The position numbers and the translations under genes are program-made. The notes below the pieces were generated by a model. It did not search any database and was not told the origin of the DNA. It worked only from the letters and a program-made list of their open reading frames with translations. 64,000 nucleotides of DNA from Rhodoferax sp. (lineage in GTDB: Bacteria > Pseudomonadota > Gammaproteobacteria > Burkholderiales > Burkholderiaceae_C): the NCBI GenBank assembly GCA_031291305.1, contig JARLJH010000014.1, forward strand, positions 62,001 through 126,000. The letters run 5' to 3'. Every line of letters begins with the position of its first letter. Position 1 is the stretch's first letter. Below are positions 54,620 through 63,916 of the stretch, in pieces.

Positions 54620-57088
54620 ATGCCCGAGCTTCACCGCTTTCATACCCACACGTCTGCGCTGCGACTGCTCACCCTGACGCCTGCCCTGCTTGGGGTGTTG
54701 GCGGGTAGTGCTCTGCAGCTATATCAGTCGGCTTTGTGGTCAGTCAATTTCTATATGCTTTTTGTGCTTCTAGCCCTTATTTTGTATGGGCTGATAGCTT
54801 CATTCTTTAGAGCATCTGAACGGGCGATGGCAATGGCCAGTCTGCTGGCGTTTACGATGCTGGCGTTTGCTGTTACAGGTTTGCGGGCCAGCGTTTTTGC
54901 CAGCACGGCCTTGAGTCCTGCGCTGGAAGGGCAGAACGTGGTCGTCAGCGGTGTGGTGGCAGGTTTGCCACAACGTTTTGAGGGCGGTGTGCGTTTTCAT
55001 TTTGAGCAGGACTCGGCGTTTCTGAAAGGGCAGGCGGTAACGTTGCCCCACAGGTTGGAACTGGCCTGGTACGCTGGTGTGTTTGGGCAGAGTGATGCTG
55101 ACGGCGATCCGACAGGTGAACTGCAGCGCACGCCAGCGCCGGTGCAGGCCGACGAGCGCTGGCAGTTCACGGTGCGCCTGAAGGCGCCGCACGGTGGCAT
55201 CAACCCCCATGGCTTTGACTATGAGTTGATGCAGTGGGAGCAGGGCGTGCAAGCGGGTGGCTATGTGCGCGCGGGTCGCCAGGACCCGCCGCCGCAACGT
55301 CTGGACATCACCTGGCAGCACCCGGTCGATGGAGCACGCCAGCAGGTGCGCGAGCGCATTTTTGCCAGTGTGGCAGACCCACACGCTGCCGGGCTGATTG
55401 CCGCCCTGGTCACCGGCGACCAGGGCGCCATCGAACGCGCTGACTGGGATGTGTTTCGGGCCACAGGCGTGGCCCACCTGATGAGCATCTCGGGCTTACA
55501 TATCACGATGTTTGCTTGGTTGGCCGCTGGGTTGGTGGGGTGGCTTTGGCGGCGCTCGCAACGCTTATGTCTGTGGTTACCAGCGCCCAGCGCGGCATTG
55601 ATCGGCGGTGTGCTGCTGGCGGCGGCCTATGCCCTGTTCAGCGGCTGGGGCGTGCCAGCGCAGCGCACCGTGCTGATGCTGCTGACCGTGGGCGCGCTGC
55701 GGCTGGCGGGAGTGCGCTGGCCCTGGCCGCAGGTGTGGTTGCTGGCCTGCGCGGTGGTGGTGGCGCTGGACCCGTGGGCGTTGCTGCAGGCCGGGTTCTG
55801 GCTGAGCTTTGTCGCGGTGGGGGTTTTGTTTGCTTCAGATTCAGGAGCTGTCAGCCAAGACGATAAAAGGGCCAGAGCCAGATTCGTTCATATGTTTCGG
55901 GAGCAGTGGGTGATCACGCTGGCGCTCACACCCTTGACCCTGTTGTTGTTTGGCCAAGTCTCGTTGGTGGGCTTACTGGCCAATGCGCTGGCGATTCCCA
56001 CGGTGACGCTGGTGGTGACACCGCTGGCCATGCTGGGGACGGTGCTGCCGGGTTTGTGGACGCTGGCCACCTGGGTGATTGGCCTGCTGAGCGCCGTGTT
56101 GCAGTGGTTGGCCGCCTGGCCGTGGGCGGTATGGTGGGTAGCGCAGGCGCCCTGGTGGGCCGGTGCTGTGGGTGTGCTCGGCGGTGTGTTGTTGGCCATG
56201 CGCTTGCCATGGAGCCTGCGTTTGACCGGTGTACCGATGCTGTTGCCGGTGCTGCTGTGGCAGGTGCCTCAGCCGCCAGAGGGTCAGTTTGAACTGCTGG
56301 CGGCCGACATCGGGCAAGGCAACGCGGTGTTGGTGCGAACCCGGCACCATGCGTTGCAGTACGACGCGGGTCCACGTTTTAGCAGCGAGAGTGACGCCGG
56401 TCAGCGCGTGCTGGTGCCGCTGCTGCGTGCGCTGGGCGTGCGGCTCGATACCGTTGTACTAAGTCACCGCGACAGCGATCATGTCGGTGGCGCGCCAGCG
56501 GTGTTGATGATGCAGCCGCAGGCACAGTTGATCAGCTCTATCGAGCGCGACAACACCTTGCAGATGTTGCGCCCGGCGATGCGCTGCATGGCGGGCCAGC
56601 GCTGGCGCTGGGATGGCGTGGACTTCGAGATGCTGCACCCGCAAGCTGGGGACTATGAGCAGATCAAGAAAACCAACGCCATGAGCTGTGTGCTGCGTAT
56701 CTCCAATGGCCAGCAGACGGCCTTGCTGGTGGGTGACATCGAGCAGCTGCAAGAAGCTCAACTGGTGCAGGCGCTAGCCCCGGCCGTGCTGCGCGCCGAC
56801 GTGTTGCTGGTGCCGCACCATGGCAGCAAGTCATCAAGCAGCGCGCTGTTCCTGGATGCGGTGCAGCCGCGTATCGCGCTGATCCAGGCGGGCTATCGAA
56901 ACCGCTACGGGCATCCGTATGGCCCTGTTTTGGTGCGTTATCAGGTGAGCGGTGCCAGGGTGGTGGATTCGCCCCATTGCGGGGCGGAAACCTGGCAATC
57001 CTGGGACTCTGGCTCGGTGCAATGCCAAAGGGTGCTTGATCTGCGGTATTGGCACCATCAGATGGCGGATGTTGCCGCAACACCTTAG
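54620..57088 (+). CDS. comEC: DNA internalization-related competence protein ComEC/Rec2
   Basis: 822 residues. N-terminal helices and OB-like DUF4131 region (about 1-200), Competence channel domain (about 225-510: LVTGDQGAIERADWDVFRATGVAHLMSISGLHITMFA in pieces) and a C-terminal metallo-beta-lactamase domain (about 555-800) with DIGQGNAVLVR, SHRDSDHVGG and VPHHGSKSSSS. Carries single-stranded DNA across the inner membrane during transformation. Two short palindromic repeats lie inside (about residues 44-63 and 403-423), the first within a membrane helix. Confidence 0.92.
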   Translation: MPELHRFHTHTSALRLLTLTPALLGVLAGSALQLYQSALWSVNFYMLFVLLALILYGLIASFFRASERAMAMASLLAFTMLAFAVTGLRASVFASTALSPALEGQNVVVSGVVAGLPQRFEGGVRFHFEQDSAFLKGQAVTLPHRLELAWYAGVFGQSDADGDPTGELQRTPAPVQADERWQFTVRLKAPHGGINPHGFDYELMQWEQGVQAGGYVRAGRQDPPPQRLDITWQHPVDGARQQVRERIFASVADPHAAGLIAALVTGDQGAIERADWDVFRATGVAHLMSISGLHITMFAWLAAGLVGWLWRRSQRLCLWLPAPSAALIGGVLLAAAYALFSGWGVPAQRTVLMLLTVGALRLAGVRWPWPQVWLLACAVVVALDPWALLQAGFWLSFVAVGVLFASDSGAVSQDDKRARARFVHMFREQWVITLALTPLTLLLFGQVSLVGLLANALAIPTVTLVVTPLAMLGTVLPGLWTLATWVIGLLSAVLQWLAAWPWAVWWVAQAPWWAGAVGVLGGVLLAMRLPWSLRLTGVPMLLPVLLWQVPQPPEGQFELLAADIGQGNAVLVRTRHHALQYDAGPRFSSESDAGQRVLVPLLRALGVRLDTVVLSHRDSDHVGGAPAVLMMQPQAQLISSIERDNTLQMLRPAMRCMAGQRWRWDGVDFEMLHPQAGDYEQIKKTNAMSCVLRISNGQQTALLVGDIEQLQEAQLVQALAPAVLRADVLLVPHHGSKSSSSALFLDAVQPRIALIQAGYRNRYGHPYGPVLVRYQVSGARVVDSPHCGAETWQSWDSGSVQCQRVLDLRYWHHQMADVAATP
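54751..54810 (-). repeat. Short palindromic repeat within comEC, first copy
   Basis: Reverse copy encoding VLLALILYGLIASFF, which works as part of a membrane helix. Halves: GAATGAAGCTATCAGCCC and AATAAGGGCTAGAAGCACAA. Confidence 0.65.
55829..55888 (+). repeat. Short palindromic repeat within comEC, second copy
   Basis: Forward copy encoding DSGAVSQDDKRARARF in a loop of the Competence domain. Halves: TCAGGAGCTGTCAGCC and AAAAGGGCCAGAGCCAGATT. Confidence 0.65.
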
Positions 57089-57189
57089 ACCCTGGTTACC
57101 CATGGTGCACTTTCTTTTCCCTCACTCCATCTGCCACCTGCCGGTAATTGGCCCAAAGCTTGCTATCCTGTACCCAGGAGAAGATATTC

Positions 57190-58719
57190 ATGCAGAAATT
57201 TGACGAGATGTACACCAGCTTGCCCTATGAGTTCTTCACCCATGGCGCAAAGATTCGAGATCACTACAAAATTTACGACGAGTGGCTAGCCCGGCAACCG
57301 GGTGACATGATGGCCAAGCGGCGTGAAGAGGCTGAAATGATCTTTCGCCGCGTCGGCATCACCTTTGCGGTGTATGGTGACAAAGATGAGGATGGTGCCG
57401 GAACCGAGCGTTTGATTCCATTCGATCTGATTCCGCGCATTGTTCCGGCGCACGAGTGGCGCACGCTGGAAGCCGGTCTGGCGCAGCGTGTCAATGCCTT
57501 AAACCGTTTTCTGCATGACATTTACCACGATCAAGAGATTCTGAAAGCGGGTCACATCCCGCGTGATCAGATTGAGAAAAATGCCCAGTTCCGACCGGAA
57601 ATGATGGGCGTGGATGTGCCCAATCAGGTGTATTCGCAGATTTCGGGCATCGACATGGTGCGCGCGCCCGATGCCAAAGGCAAAGGCGAGTACTACGTGC
57701 TGGAAGACAACCTGCGCGTGCCCAGTGGTGTGAGCTATATGCTGGAAGACCGCAAGATGATGATGCGGCTGTTTCCCAACCTGTTCAACGCGCATCGCGT
57801 GGCGCCCATTGCCCATTACCCCGACTTGCTGCTGGAAACCTTGCGCGAAAGCAGCCCCCCGACCACCGCTGAACCCACGGTGGTGGTACTGACCCCTGGC
57901 ATGTACAACAGCGCGTATTTCGAGCACGCGTTCCTGGCGCAGCAGATGGGCGTGGAACTGGTTGAGGGCCAGGATTTGTTTGTCAAGGACGGTTTCTGCT
58001 ACATGCGCACCACCCGTGGCCCGCAGCGCGTGGACGTGATTTACCGCCGCGTGGATGACGATTTCCTGGATCCCAAGGTGTTCAGACCCACCTCAACGCT
58101 GGGTTGCGCTGGCCTGCTGGATGTGTACAAGGCCGGTCATGTAAGCATCTGTAACGGTGTGGGAACCGGTGTGGCCGATGACAAGTCGATTTACCCCTAT
58201 GTGCCTAAGATGATCGAGTTTTATCTGGGTGAAAAGCCAATCCTGAACAATGTGCCCACCTACATGTGCCGCAACAAGGACGATCTGGCCTATGTGTTGG
58301 CCAACATGAAGGATCTGGTGGTCAAAGAAGTGCACGGCGCTGGTGGCTACGGCATGCTGGTGGGGCCAGCTTCCACCAAGGCCGAGGTGGAAGATTTCAA
58401 GAAAGCCGTGCAGGCCAACCCCAGTGGCTACATTGCGCAGCCTACGCTCAGCCTGTCGAGTTGCCCGACGTTTGTCGAAAGCGGCATCGCGCCGCGCCAT
58501 ATCGACCTGCGTCCTTACGTGCTGTCCGGGAAAACGGTGCAAATGGTGCCGGGTGGCCTGACCCGGGTGGCGCTCAAGGAAGGTTCGCTTGTTGTCAACT
58601 CGTCGCAAGGCGGCGGCACCAAAGACACCTGGATACTGGAAGATGAGTTGACAACTGCCGTTGATGAGACCGTCACCGAGGTCATGGCCCAGGCCCAATC
58701 CATGGGTAGATCCCTTTGA
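57190..58719 (+). CDS. Circularly permuted ATP-grasp protein (DUF404/DUF407)
   Basis: 509 residues from the ATG at 57190, with AGGAGAAG as ribosome site. Family lines: FDEMYTSLPYEFFTHGAKIRDHY at the start, RDQIEKNAQFRPEMMGVDVP, YVLEDNLRVPSGVSYMLE, NVPTYMCRNKDDL and VVKEVHGAGGYGMLVGP, then HIDLRPYVLSG. ATP-grasp enzymes of this group are predicted amide or peptide ligases; the product is not known. Followed after 28 bases by its usual partner, the alpha-E protein. Confidence 0.9.
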   Translation: MQKFDEMYTSLPYEFFTHGAKIRDHYKIYDEWLARQPGDMMAKRREEAEMIFRRVGITFAVYGDKDEDGAGTERLIPFDLIPRIVPAHEWRTLEAGLAQRVNALNRFLHDIYHDQEILKAGHIPRDQIEKNAQFRPEMMGVDVPNQVYSQISGIDMVRAPDAKGKGEYYVLEDNLRVPSGVSYMLEDRKMMMRLFPNLFNAHRVAPIAHYPDLLLETLRESSPPTTAEPTVVVLTPGMYNSAYFEHAFLAQQMGVELVEGQDLFVKDGFCYMRTTRGPQRVDVIYRRVDDDFLDPKVFRPTSTLGCAGLLDVYKAGHVSICNGVGTGVADDKSIYPYVPKMIEFYLGEKPILNNVPTYMCRNKDDLAYVLANMKDLVVKEVHGAGGYGMLVGPASTKAEVEDFKKAVQANPSGYIAQPTLSLSSCPTFVESGIAPRHIDLRPYVLSGKTVQMVPGGLTRVALKEGSLVVNSSQGGGTKDTWILEDELTTAVDETVTEVMAQAQSMGRSL

Positions 58720-58747
58720 CCGCCACGAATTGACGAGGAAATTTTTT

Positions 58748-59707
58748 ATGTTGTCACGTACCGCAGACCATTTATTCTGGATGAACCGCTACACCGAGCG
58801 TGCTGAAAACACGGCGCGCCTGCTGGACGTCAATTACCAGACCTCGCTGTTGCCACAGTCTGAAGGGGTAGCGCTGGCGGGCTGGCAGGGCTTGCTGTCG
58901 ATCAGTGAGCTCATGTCCAGCTACCGAGAAAAACATGGTGACATTCGGGCTGAGAAGGTCATGGCATTCATGGTCAAGGATGAGAGCAACCCGTCTTCCA
59001 TCCTGTCGTGCCTGACGGCTGCGCGTGAAAACGCCCGCGCTGTGCGTGGCACGCTCACCACCGAAGTCTGGGAAACGCTCAACCAGACTTGGCTGGAAGT
59101 CAAACGCAAGGTCAAGGACGGTGAGTTCGAGGAAGACCCTGCGCAGTTTTTTGAATGGGTCAAGTTCCGCTCGCACCTGTCGCGCGGCGTCACGGTGGGC
59201 ACCATGCTGATGGACGAGGCGCTGCATTTCATGCGCTTGGGCACGTTTCTGGAGCGCGCTGACAACACGGCACGGCTGGTGGATGTGAAGTTCCACGCGG
59301 TGCAAAGTGATTTTTACGGCACCGCCAACGAGAAGGATCAGGAATACGACTTCTACCATTGGAGCGCCATCCTGCGCAGCGTCAGCGGGTTTGAGGTGTA
59401 TCGCAAGGTGTATCGCGATGTGATCAAGCCCGAGCGGGTCGCCGAACTGCTGATTCTGCGTGCCGACATGCCGCGCTCGCTGCATGCCAGCTTGAATGAA
59501 GTGGTGAGCAATTTGAAGATGGTTGCCAATGATCAGTCGAGCGAAACCCAGCGCCGCGCTGGCAAGCTGCGCAGTGAATTGGAGTATGGTTGCATTGACG
59601 AGATTTTGGCCACTGGCCTGCATGCTTATCTGACGCAATTCCTTGATCGGGTCAACGATCTCGGCGCCCATATCAGCCAGGACTTCCTGATACCAACGCC
59701 TGTGTAA
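58748..59707 (+). CDS. Alpha-E domain protein (DUF403)
   Basis: 319 residues from the ATG at 58748, with GAGGAAA as ribosome site. All-helical, opening MLSRTADHLFWMNRYTERAENTARLLD. A second ERADNTARLVDVKFH motif at about 180 repeats the first (E-R-A-x-N-T-A-R-L). It occurs almost always beside the circularly permuted ATP-grasp protein and often a transglutaminase-like protease; the latter is absent here. Role unknown, likely in the same peptide-bond-forming system. Confidence 0.88.
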   Translation: MLSRTADHLFWMNRYTERAENTARLLDVNYQTSLLPQSEGVALAGWQGLLSISELMSSYREKHGDIRAEKVMAFMVKDESNPSSILSCLTAARENARAVRGTLTTEVWETLNQTWLEVKRKVKDGEFEEDPAQFFEWVKFRSHLSRGVTVGTMLMDEALHFMRLGTFLERADNTARLVDVKFHAVQSDFYGTANEKDQEYDFYHWSAILRSVSGFEVYRKVYRDVIKPERVAELLILRADMPRSLHASLNEVVSNLKMVANDQSSETQRRAGKLRSELEYGCIDEILATGLHAYLTQFLDRVNDLGAHISQDFLIPTPV

Positions 59708-59724
59708 GTGGCTGGCGCCTATTG

Positions 59725-62700
59725 ATGTCTGCGCCGATTCGCCAGCTTTTCAACCCTGTTTCGGCTTGGCTGGGCCGTCTGAGTGTCAGCCGCAAGCTGA
59801 CGCTGATCTACCTGTTGGATTTGACGGCTGTCATCTTCATCTCCAGCATTCTGATCAACGAAAAATACCTGGCCATCGATTTCGCCCGCAAGGAAATCGT
59901 GGGCGTCACTTACACCGATACCGTTCGTGATGTGCTGATGCCTCGCATGGGCACCCCCAGTCTGACGCAGGTGCCAGAGGCGGCGTTGCGGCAGCGGCTG
60001 GAGTCGCAGCGTACCCTTGAAGACGGGATGCTCAAAGCGCAGGAGGACAGCCAGGCGTTTGTGGCCAGCTTGGACGCACCCGATACAGCCACGGGTGCCT
60101 CGCCAGCATCGCTTAAACCGCTGGTGGTTCATGCCCGCGCGCTGATCACGACGGTGGGCAATCAGTCCAATCTGATCCTAGACCCCGATCTGGACAGCTA
60201 CTACAGCATGTCGCTGGTGGTGCTGCGCTTTCCCGATTTGGTGGAGGTGCTGGTGGATGCTGCGCAGGCCGTGGCGCAGCAGAGACCTCAAACGCAAAGT
60301 GCGTCGGCGCTTCACAGCGCCAGGCTGCTGATTCTGGCCGGGCGACTCGATGCCATCCGCCAAGGCATTGCGTCTGACTATGCTCAGGCCGTTGCTGCAG
60401 GCGACTTGGCCCTCAAAGCTGAGCTGAAGCCGCAACAGCAGGCGCTTGATGAGCAATTGGGCCAGGTGCTGACGCTGGTTCAAATGTTTTCTGAGAAGGG
60501 AATCACCGCGACTGATCGGCAGGCATTTGCTACGACCTACGGCCAGTCACTTGATGCGCTGAATAAGGCCTGGGGTGCGTCATCACAGGCTCTGGGCAAG
60601 TTGTTGGAGCTTCGGGTCAAGGGTTTGTTCCACAAAATGTGGCTGCATCTGGGCACGGCGCTGGCCTTGCTGTTTGCCATTCTTGGGTTGGTATTTACCG
60701 TGGCACGGTTAATCGCGCGGCCGCTTAAGCAACTCGCCATTGTGGCCAATGACGTTCGCCAAAGTGGCAACTACAACCTGCGCGCCCAATGGGACAGTCA
60801 GGATGAAATTGGCCATCTGGTGAAGACCTTCAACGGTATGCTGGCGCAATTGGATCAGGACCGACTGACGCGTCAGGAAATGGCCGCCAGTGCCCGTGCA
60901 GCGTTGGCTCAGGCCCAGTTGCTGGAGTCGATACCGATTGCCATGTTGGTGACCTCGGTGCCGCAGCATGAGGTGCTGCATGCCAATGAGCCCGCACAAC
61001 CGTGGCTGGCGGGTTGCCTCACTGACCCTTGGCACAAGGGGCTGGAACCCGGTGTGCGAGCGCGTTTCTTTCAGCAACTGTCTGACCGCGACCGTGTGGA
61101 CGAGTTTGAAGTACGCTGGCTGGGAGGCAGCGAGTCGTCCTGGGCCGTGCTGTCGGCGCGGCGCTTGAGTTTCCAGGGGCAGGACGCGGTGCTGACCACC
61201 TTTACGCCCATCAATGTGTTGAAGATCATGGAGCAGCGCATGGAGCTGTGGGCCAAGGTGTTTGAGGCTTCCAGTGAAGGCATCATCATCATGGACAGCC
61301 AGCAGAAAGTGCTGAGCGTCAACCGTGCCTACAGCCGGACCACTGCTTACGATTTTTATGAGGTGATGGGCGAGCATCTGGGGCGCTTGCTCGGTCACGG
61401 TGAAGGAAGCGATGCCAGTCTTGCCGATGCAGCCGTGCTGTCCGATATGACGCGCACCATTCAAAAGCGCAACGAGTGGCAGGGTGAGGTGATGCTGCGC
61501 AAACGCAACGGCGGCAGCTATCCTGCCTGGCTGATGATTTCGGCGGTGCGCGAGTCGTCGCGGCAGGAAGAGATTTCACATTACATCTGTATCGCTATCG
61601 ACATCACTGATCGCAAGCGGACCGAAGCGCGGGTCAAGTTTTTGGCACAGCACGACGTGTTGACCGAACTGCCCAATCGTGCGATGTGTGTCGAAACGCT
61701 CGATGCCGCCTTGCTACAGGCCAAAACCACCGGTGAATGCATGGCGGTGTTGTTCATTGACCTGGACCGTTTCAAGATCATCAATGACACGCTAGGGCAC
61801 CACATTGGCGACGGCTTGCTGCAGTCTGTGGCGCACAGGCTGCAGCAGTCGGTGCGCTCGGGCGATCTGGTCAGTCGTCTTGGCGGCGATGAATTTGTGG
61901 TGATTCTGCGTCATCTGCAAGACGGTGCACAGGCGCGCTGGCAGGCCGAGCACCGGCTGATTCCGCTGATCCGTGAACCACACCAGGTGCAGGGTCACGA
62001 GCTCAATGTGTCATGTAGCGTCGGCATTGCCATTTACCCATCCGATGGCCATGATCTGGTGGAATTGATGCGCCGCGCCGATGCCGCCATGTATGAGGCC
62101 AAGACCTCGGGGCGCGATGCGGCACGGGTATTTGATGCCTCGATTGACCTGGCGATACGTGAGCGCCAGTCGCTGGAGCAGCAATTGCGGCTGGCGTTGG
62201 AACGTAACGAGTTCACGTTGCATTACCAGCCCCAGGTGGATGCGGTCACGCTCAAGATGGTGGGTGTCGAGGCCTTGCTGCGCTGGAACAGCGCAGAGCT
62301 TGGTTCGGTATCACCCGGGCGTTTCATTCCGGTGGCCGAAGAATGCGGGCTGATTCAGTCAATTGGGCGATGGGTGATTGACGAGGCGTTCAGGCAAATA
62401 GCCGCATGGCAAACCCACGGATTTGATCAGATGGACATATCCATTAACTTATCTGCAGCGCAATTGGCCGACCTTGACCTGGTGGGCATGGTGGGCGGCG
62501 CCATTGAACGCCATGGCTGTGACCCAACCCACGTGGTGCTGGAAATCACGGAGTCTCACCTGATGACAGATGCTCAGGCCGCAAGCGACAAGCTTTACGC
62601 TCTCAAGGCCTTGGGGCTGCAATTGTCGATTGACGACTTTGGCACTGGTTACTCCAGCCTAGCGTATCTGAAGCGCTTTCCCATCGATGAGCTGAAAATC

Positions 62701-62958
62701 GACCAGTCCTTCGTGCAGAGCATGCAAGATGACCCGGCGGACCTGGCCATCGTGCGCTCCATCATCGCGCTGGGCCATGCCTTGGGTCTGCGTCTGGTTG
62801 CCGAAGGGGTGGAGACGGAAGTGCAGGCCGCACAGCTCAAGGCACTGGGTTGTGATGAGTTGCAGGGATACTATTTTTCACGCCCCTTGAGTGCTCAGGC
62901 GCTGGAGCATGGCCTGCTTTATGGTCAGAAGTTGACCGACGCCCGTCATAGTGTTTGA
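59725..62958 (+). CDS. Membrane sensor with HAMP, PAS, GGDEF and EAL domains
   Basis: 1077 residues from the ATG at 59725 (a TTG one codon earlier is possible). Helix about 27-48, periplasmic helical sensor about 50-300, helix 2 (LGTALALLFAILGLVFTVARLIA, about 312-334), HAMP (about 335-390), two PAS-like regions (about 395-640), GGDEF (intact GGDEF with RSGD inhibitory site) and EAL (EALLRW, ITESH, DDFGTGYSSL, EGVETE). Can in principle make and degrade cyclic di-GMP. It starts 17 bases after the alpha-E gene, so co-transcription is likely. Confidence 0.92.
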   Translation: MSAPIRQLFNPVSAWLGRLSVSRKLTLIYLLDLTAVIFISSILINEKYLAIDFARKEIVGVTYTDTVRDVLMPRMGTPSLTQVPEAALRQRLESQRTLEDGMLKAQEDSQAFVASLDAPDTATGASPASLKPLVVHARALITTVGNQSNLILDPDLDSYYSMSLVVLRFPDLVEVLVDAAQAVAQQRPQTQSASALHSARLLILAGRLDAIRQGIASDYAQAVAAGDLALKAELKPQQQALDEQLGQVLTLVQMFSEKGITATDRQAFATTYGQSLDALNKAWGASSQALGKLLELRVKGLFHKMWLHLGTALALLFAILGLVFTVARLIARPLKQLAIVANDVRQSGNYNLRAQWDSQDEIGHLVKTFNGMLAQLDQDRLTRQEMAASARAALAQAQLLESIPIAMLVTSVPQHEVLHANEPAQPWLAGCLTDPWHKGLEPGVRARFFQQLSDRDRVDEFEVRWLGGSESSWAVLSARRLSFQGQDAVLTTFTPINVLKIMEQRMELWAKVFEASSEGIIIMDSQQKVLSVNRAYSRTTAYDFYEVMGEHLGRLLGHGEGSDASLADAAVLSDMTRTIQKRNEWQGEVMLRKRNGGSYPAWLMISAVRESSRQEEISHYICIAIDITDRKRTEARVKFLAQHDVLTELPNRAMCVETLDAALLQAKTTGECMAVLFIDLDRFKIINDTLGHHIGDGLLQSVAHRLQQSVRSGDLVSRLGGDEFVVILRHLQDGAQARWQAEHRLIPLIREPHQVQGHELNVSCSVGIAIYPSDGHDLVELMRRADAAMYEAKTSGRDAARVFDASIDLAIRERQSLEQQLRLALERNEFTLHYQPQVDAVTLKMVGVEALLRWNSAELGSVSPGRFIPVAEECGLIQSIGRWVIDEAFRQIAAWQTHGFDQMDISINLSAAQLADLDLVGMVGGAIERHGCDPTHVVLEITESHLMTDAQAASDKLYALKALGLQLSIDDFGTGYSSLAYLKRFPIDELKIDQSFVQSMQDDPADLAIVRSIIALGHALGLRLVAEGVETEVQAAQLKALGCDELQGYYFSRPLSAQALEHGLLYGQKLTDARHSV

Positions 62959-63015
62959 TGTCGTAGCTCGGTTTACCTGATTTTCGTGGCAATAATAGGG
63001 GCTAGGAGTATGCAC

Positions 63016-63885
63016 ATGCTGACCCGAGACCTGAATCATGAATTGGATGCCGCGCGCGATGCGGGGCCCGTGAAAGACATTGTCATTCCACCCTGTCCGC
63101 AGTTGCTGGTGCAATTGCAGAACGAACTGGCCCAGGCTGACCCGAGTCCACAACGCGTGGCCGAAATCGCTGAAGGTGACGTGGCGATGACGGCGGCCCT
63201 GATCAAGATCGCCAACAGTTCGCTGTATGCGCGTCGTGAGCCGGTCAGCTCGGTGGTGCAGGCGATAGCCATGCTAGGTGTCAAGCCCACCGCGACTATT
63301 CTGACCGGATTTTTGTTACGCCATTCGATTCGCATTGATCCGACGCTGATCGAGCATTTCTGGGAGTCTTCCACACGTCGATCGCTGGCTATGGCGCATA
63401 TTGCCCGCCAGATGTACGGCGTCGATGTGGAGGTTGCCAAAACCTGTGGGCTGTTTTTTCACGTGGGCATTCCTGTGATGTTGCAGGGTGTGCGTGGCTA
63501 CAGTGGCACATTGGTGGAAGCCCTGGCGCGTCAGGACCGCAGCTTTGTTCAGACCGAAAACGCGGTGCATCGCACAGATCACGCGGTGGTGGGGGCTATC
63601 GTCTCCAAAACCTGGCGCTTGCCCCAGGTGATTACCCATGCGGTGCGGCTGCATCATGACTTTGCGGTCTTGTCGGACGATCACGTTGCCTTGCCGGTGC
63701 GTCAACTGGTGGCCATTGCCGCTATCGCTGATCACCTGGTGGCGCGTCACGAGGCGGTTAAGGATCAGCGCGAGTGGGAGAAATTTGGCGCCCTGTGCCT
63801 GGAGTTTTTGCAGATTAGCCCAGAGGAAGTGGAGAACTGGGTCGATCAGCTTTATCCGGTGTTTCAGCAAGTGGTGGTGGCCTGA
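63016..63885 (+). CDS. HDOD domain protein
   Basis: 289 residues from the ATG at 63016, set 7 bases after GGAG. One HDOD domain (about 15-215): IPPCPQLLVQLQNELAQ, AEGDVAMTAALIKIANSSLY, AIAMLGVKPTATIL. The HD motif is replaced by LFFHVGIPV, so no hydrolase activity is expected. A C-terminal helical tail ends WVDQLYPVFQQ. It follows the GGDEF-EAL gene by 57 bases in the same direction. Confidence 0.87.
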   Translation: MLTRDLNHELDAARDAGPVKDIVIPPCPQLLVQLQNELAQADPSPQRVAEIAEGDVAMTAALIKIANSSLYARREPVSSVVQAIAMLGVKPTATILTGFLLRHSIRIDPTLIEHFWESSTRRSLAMAHIARQMYGVDVEVAKTCGLFFHVGIPVMLQGVRGYSGTLVEALARQDRSFVQTENAVHRTDHAVVGAIVSKTWRLPQVITHAVRLHHDFAVLSDDHVALPVRQLVAIAAIADHLVARHEAVKDQREWEKFGALCLEFLQISPEEVENWVDQLYPVFQQVVVA

Positions 63886-63916
63886 TCCGCCACCCGAACA
63901 TAGCCGGTTGACGCCC

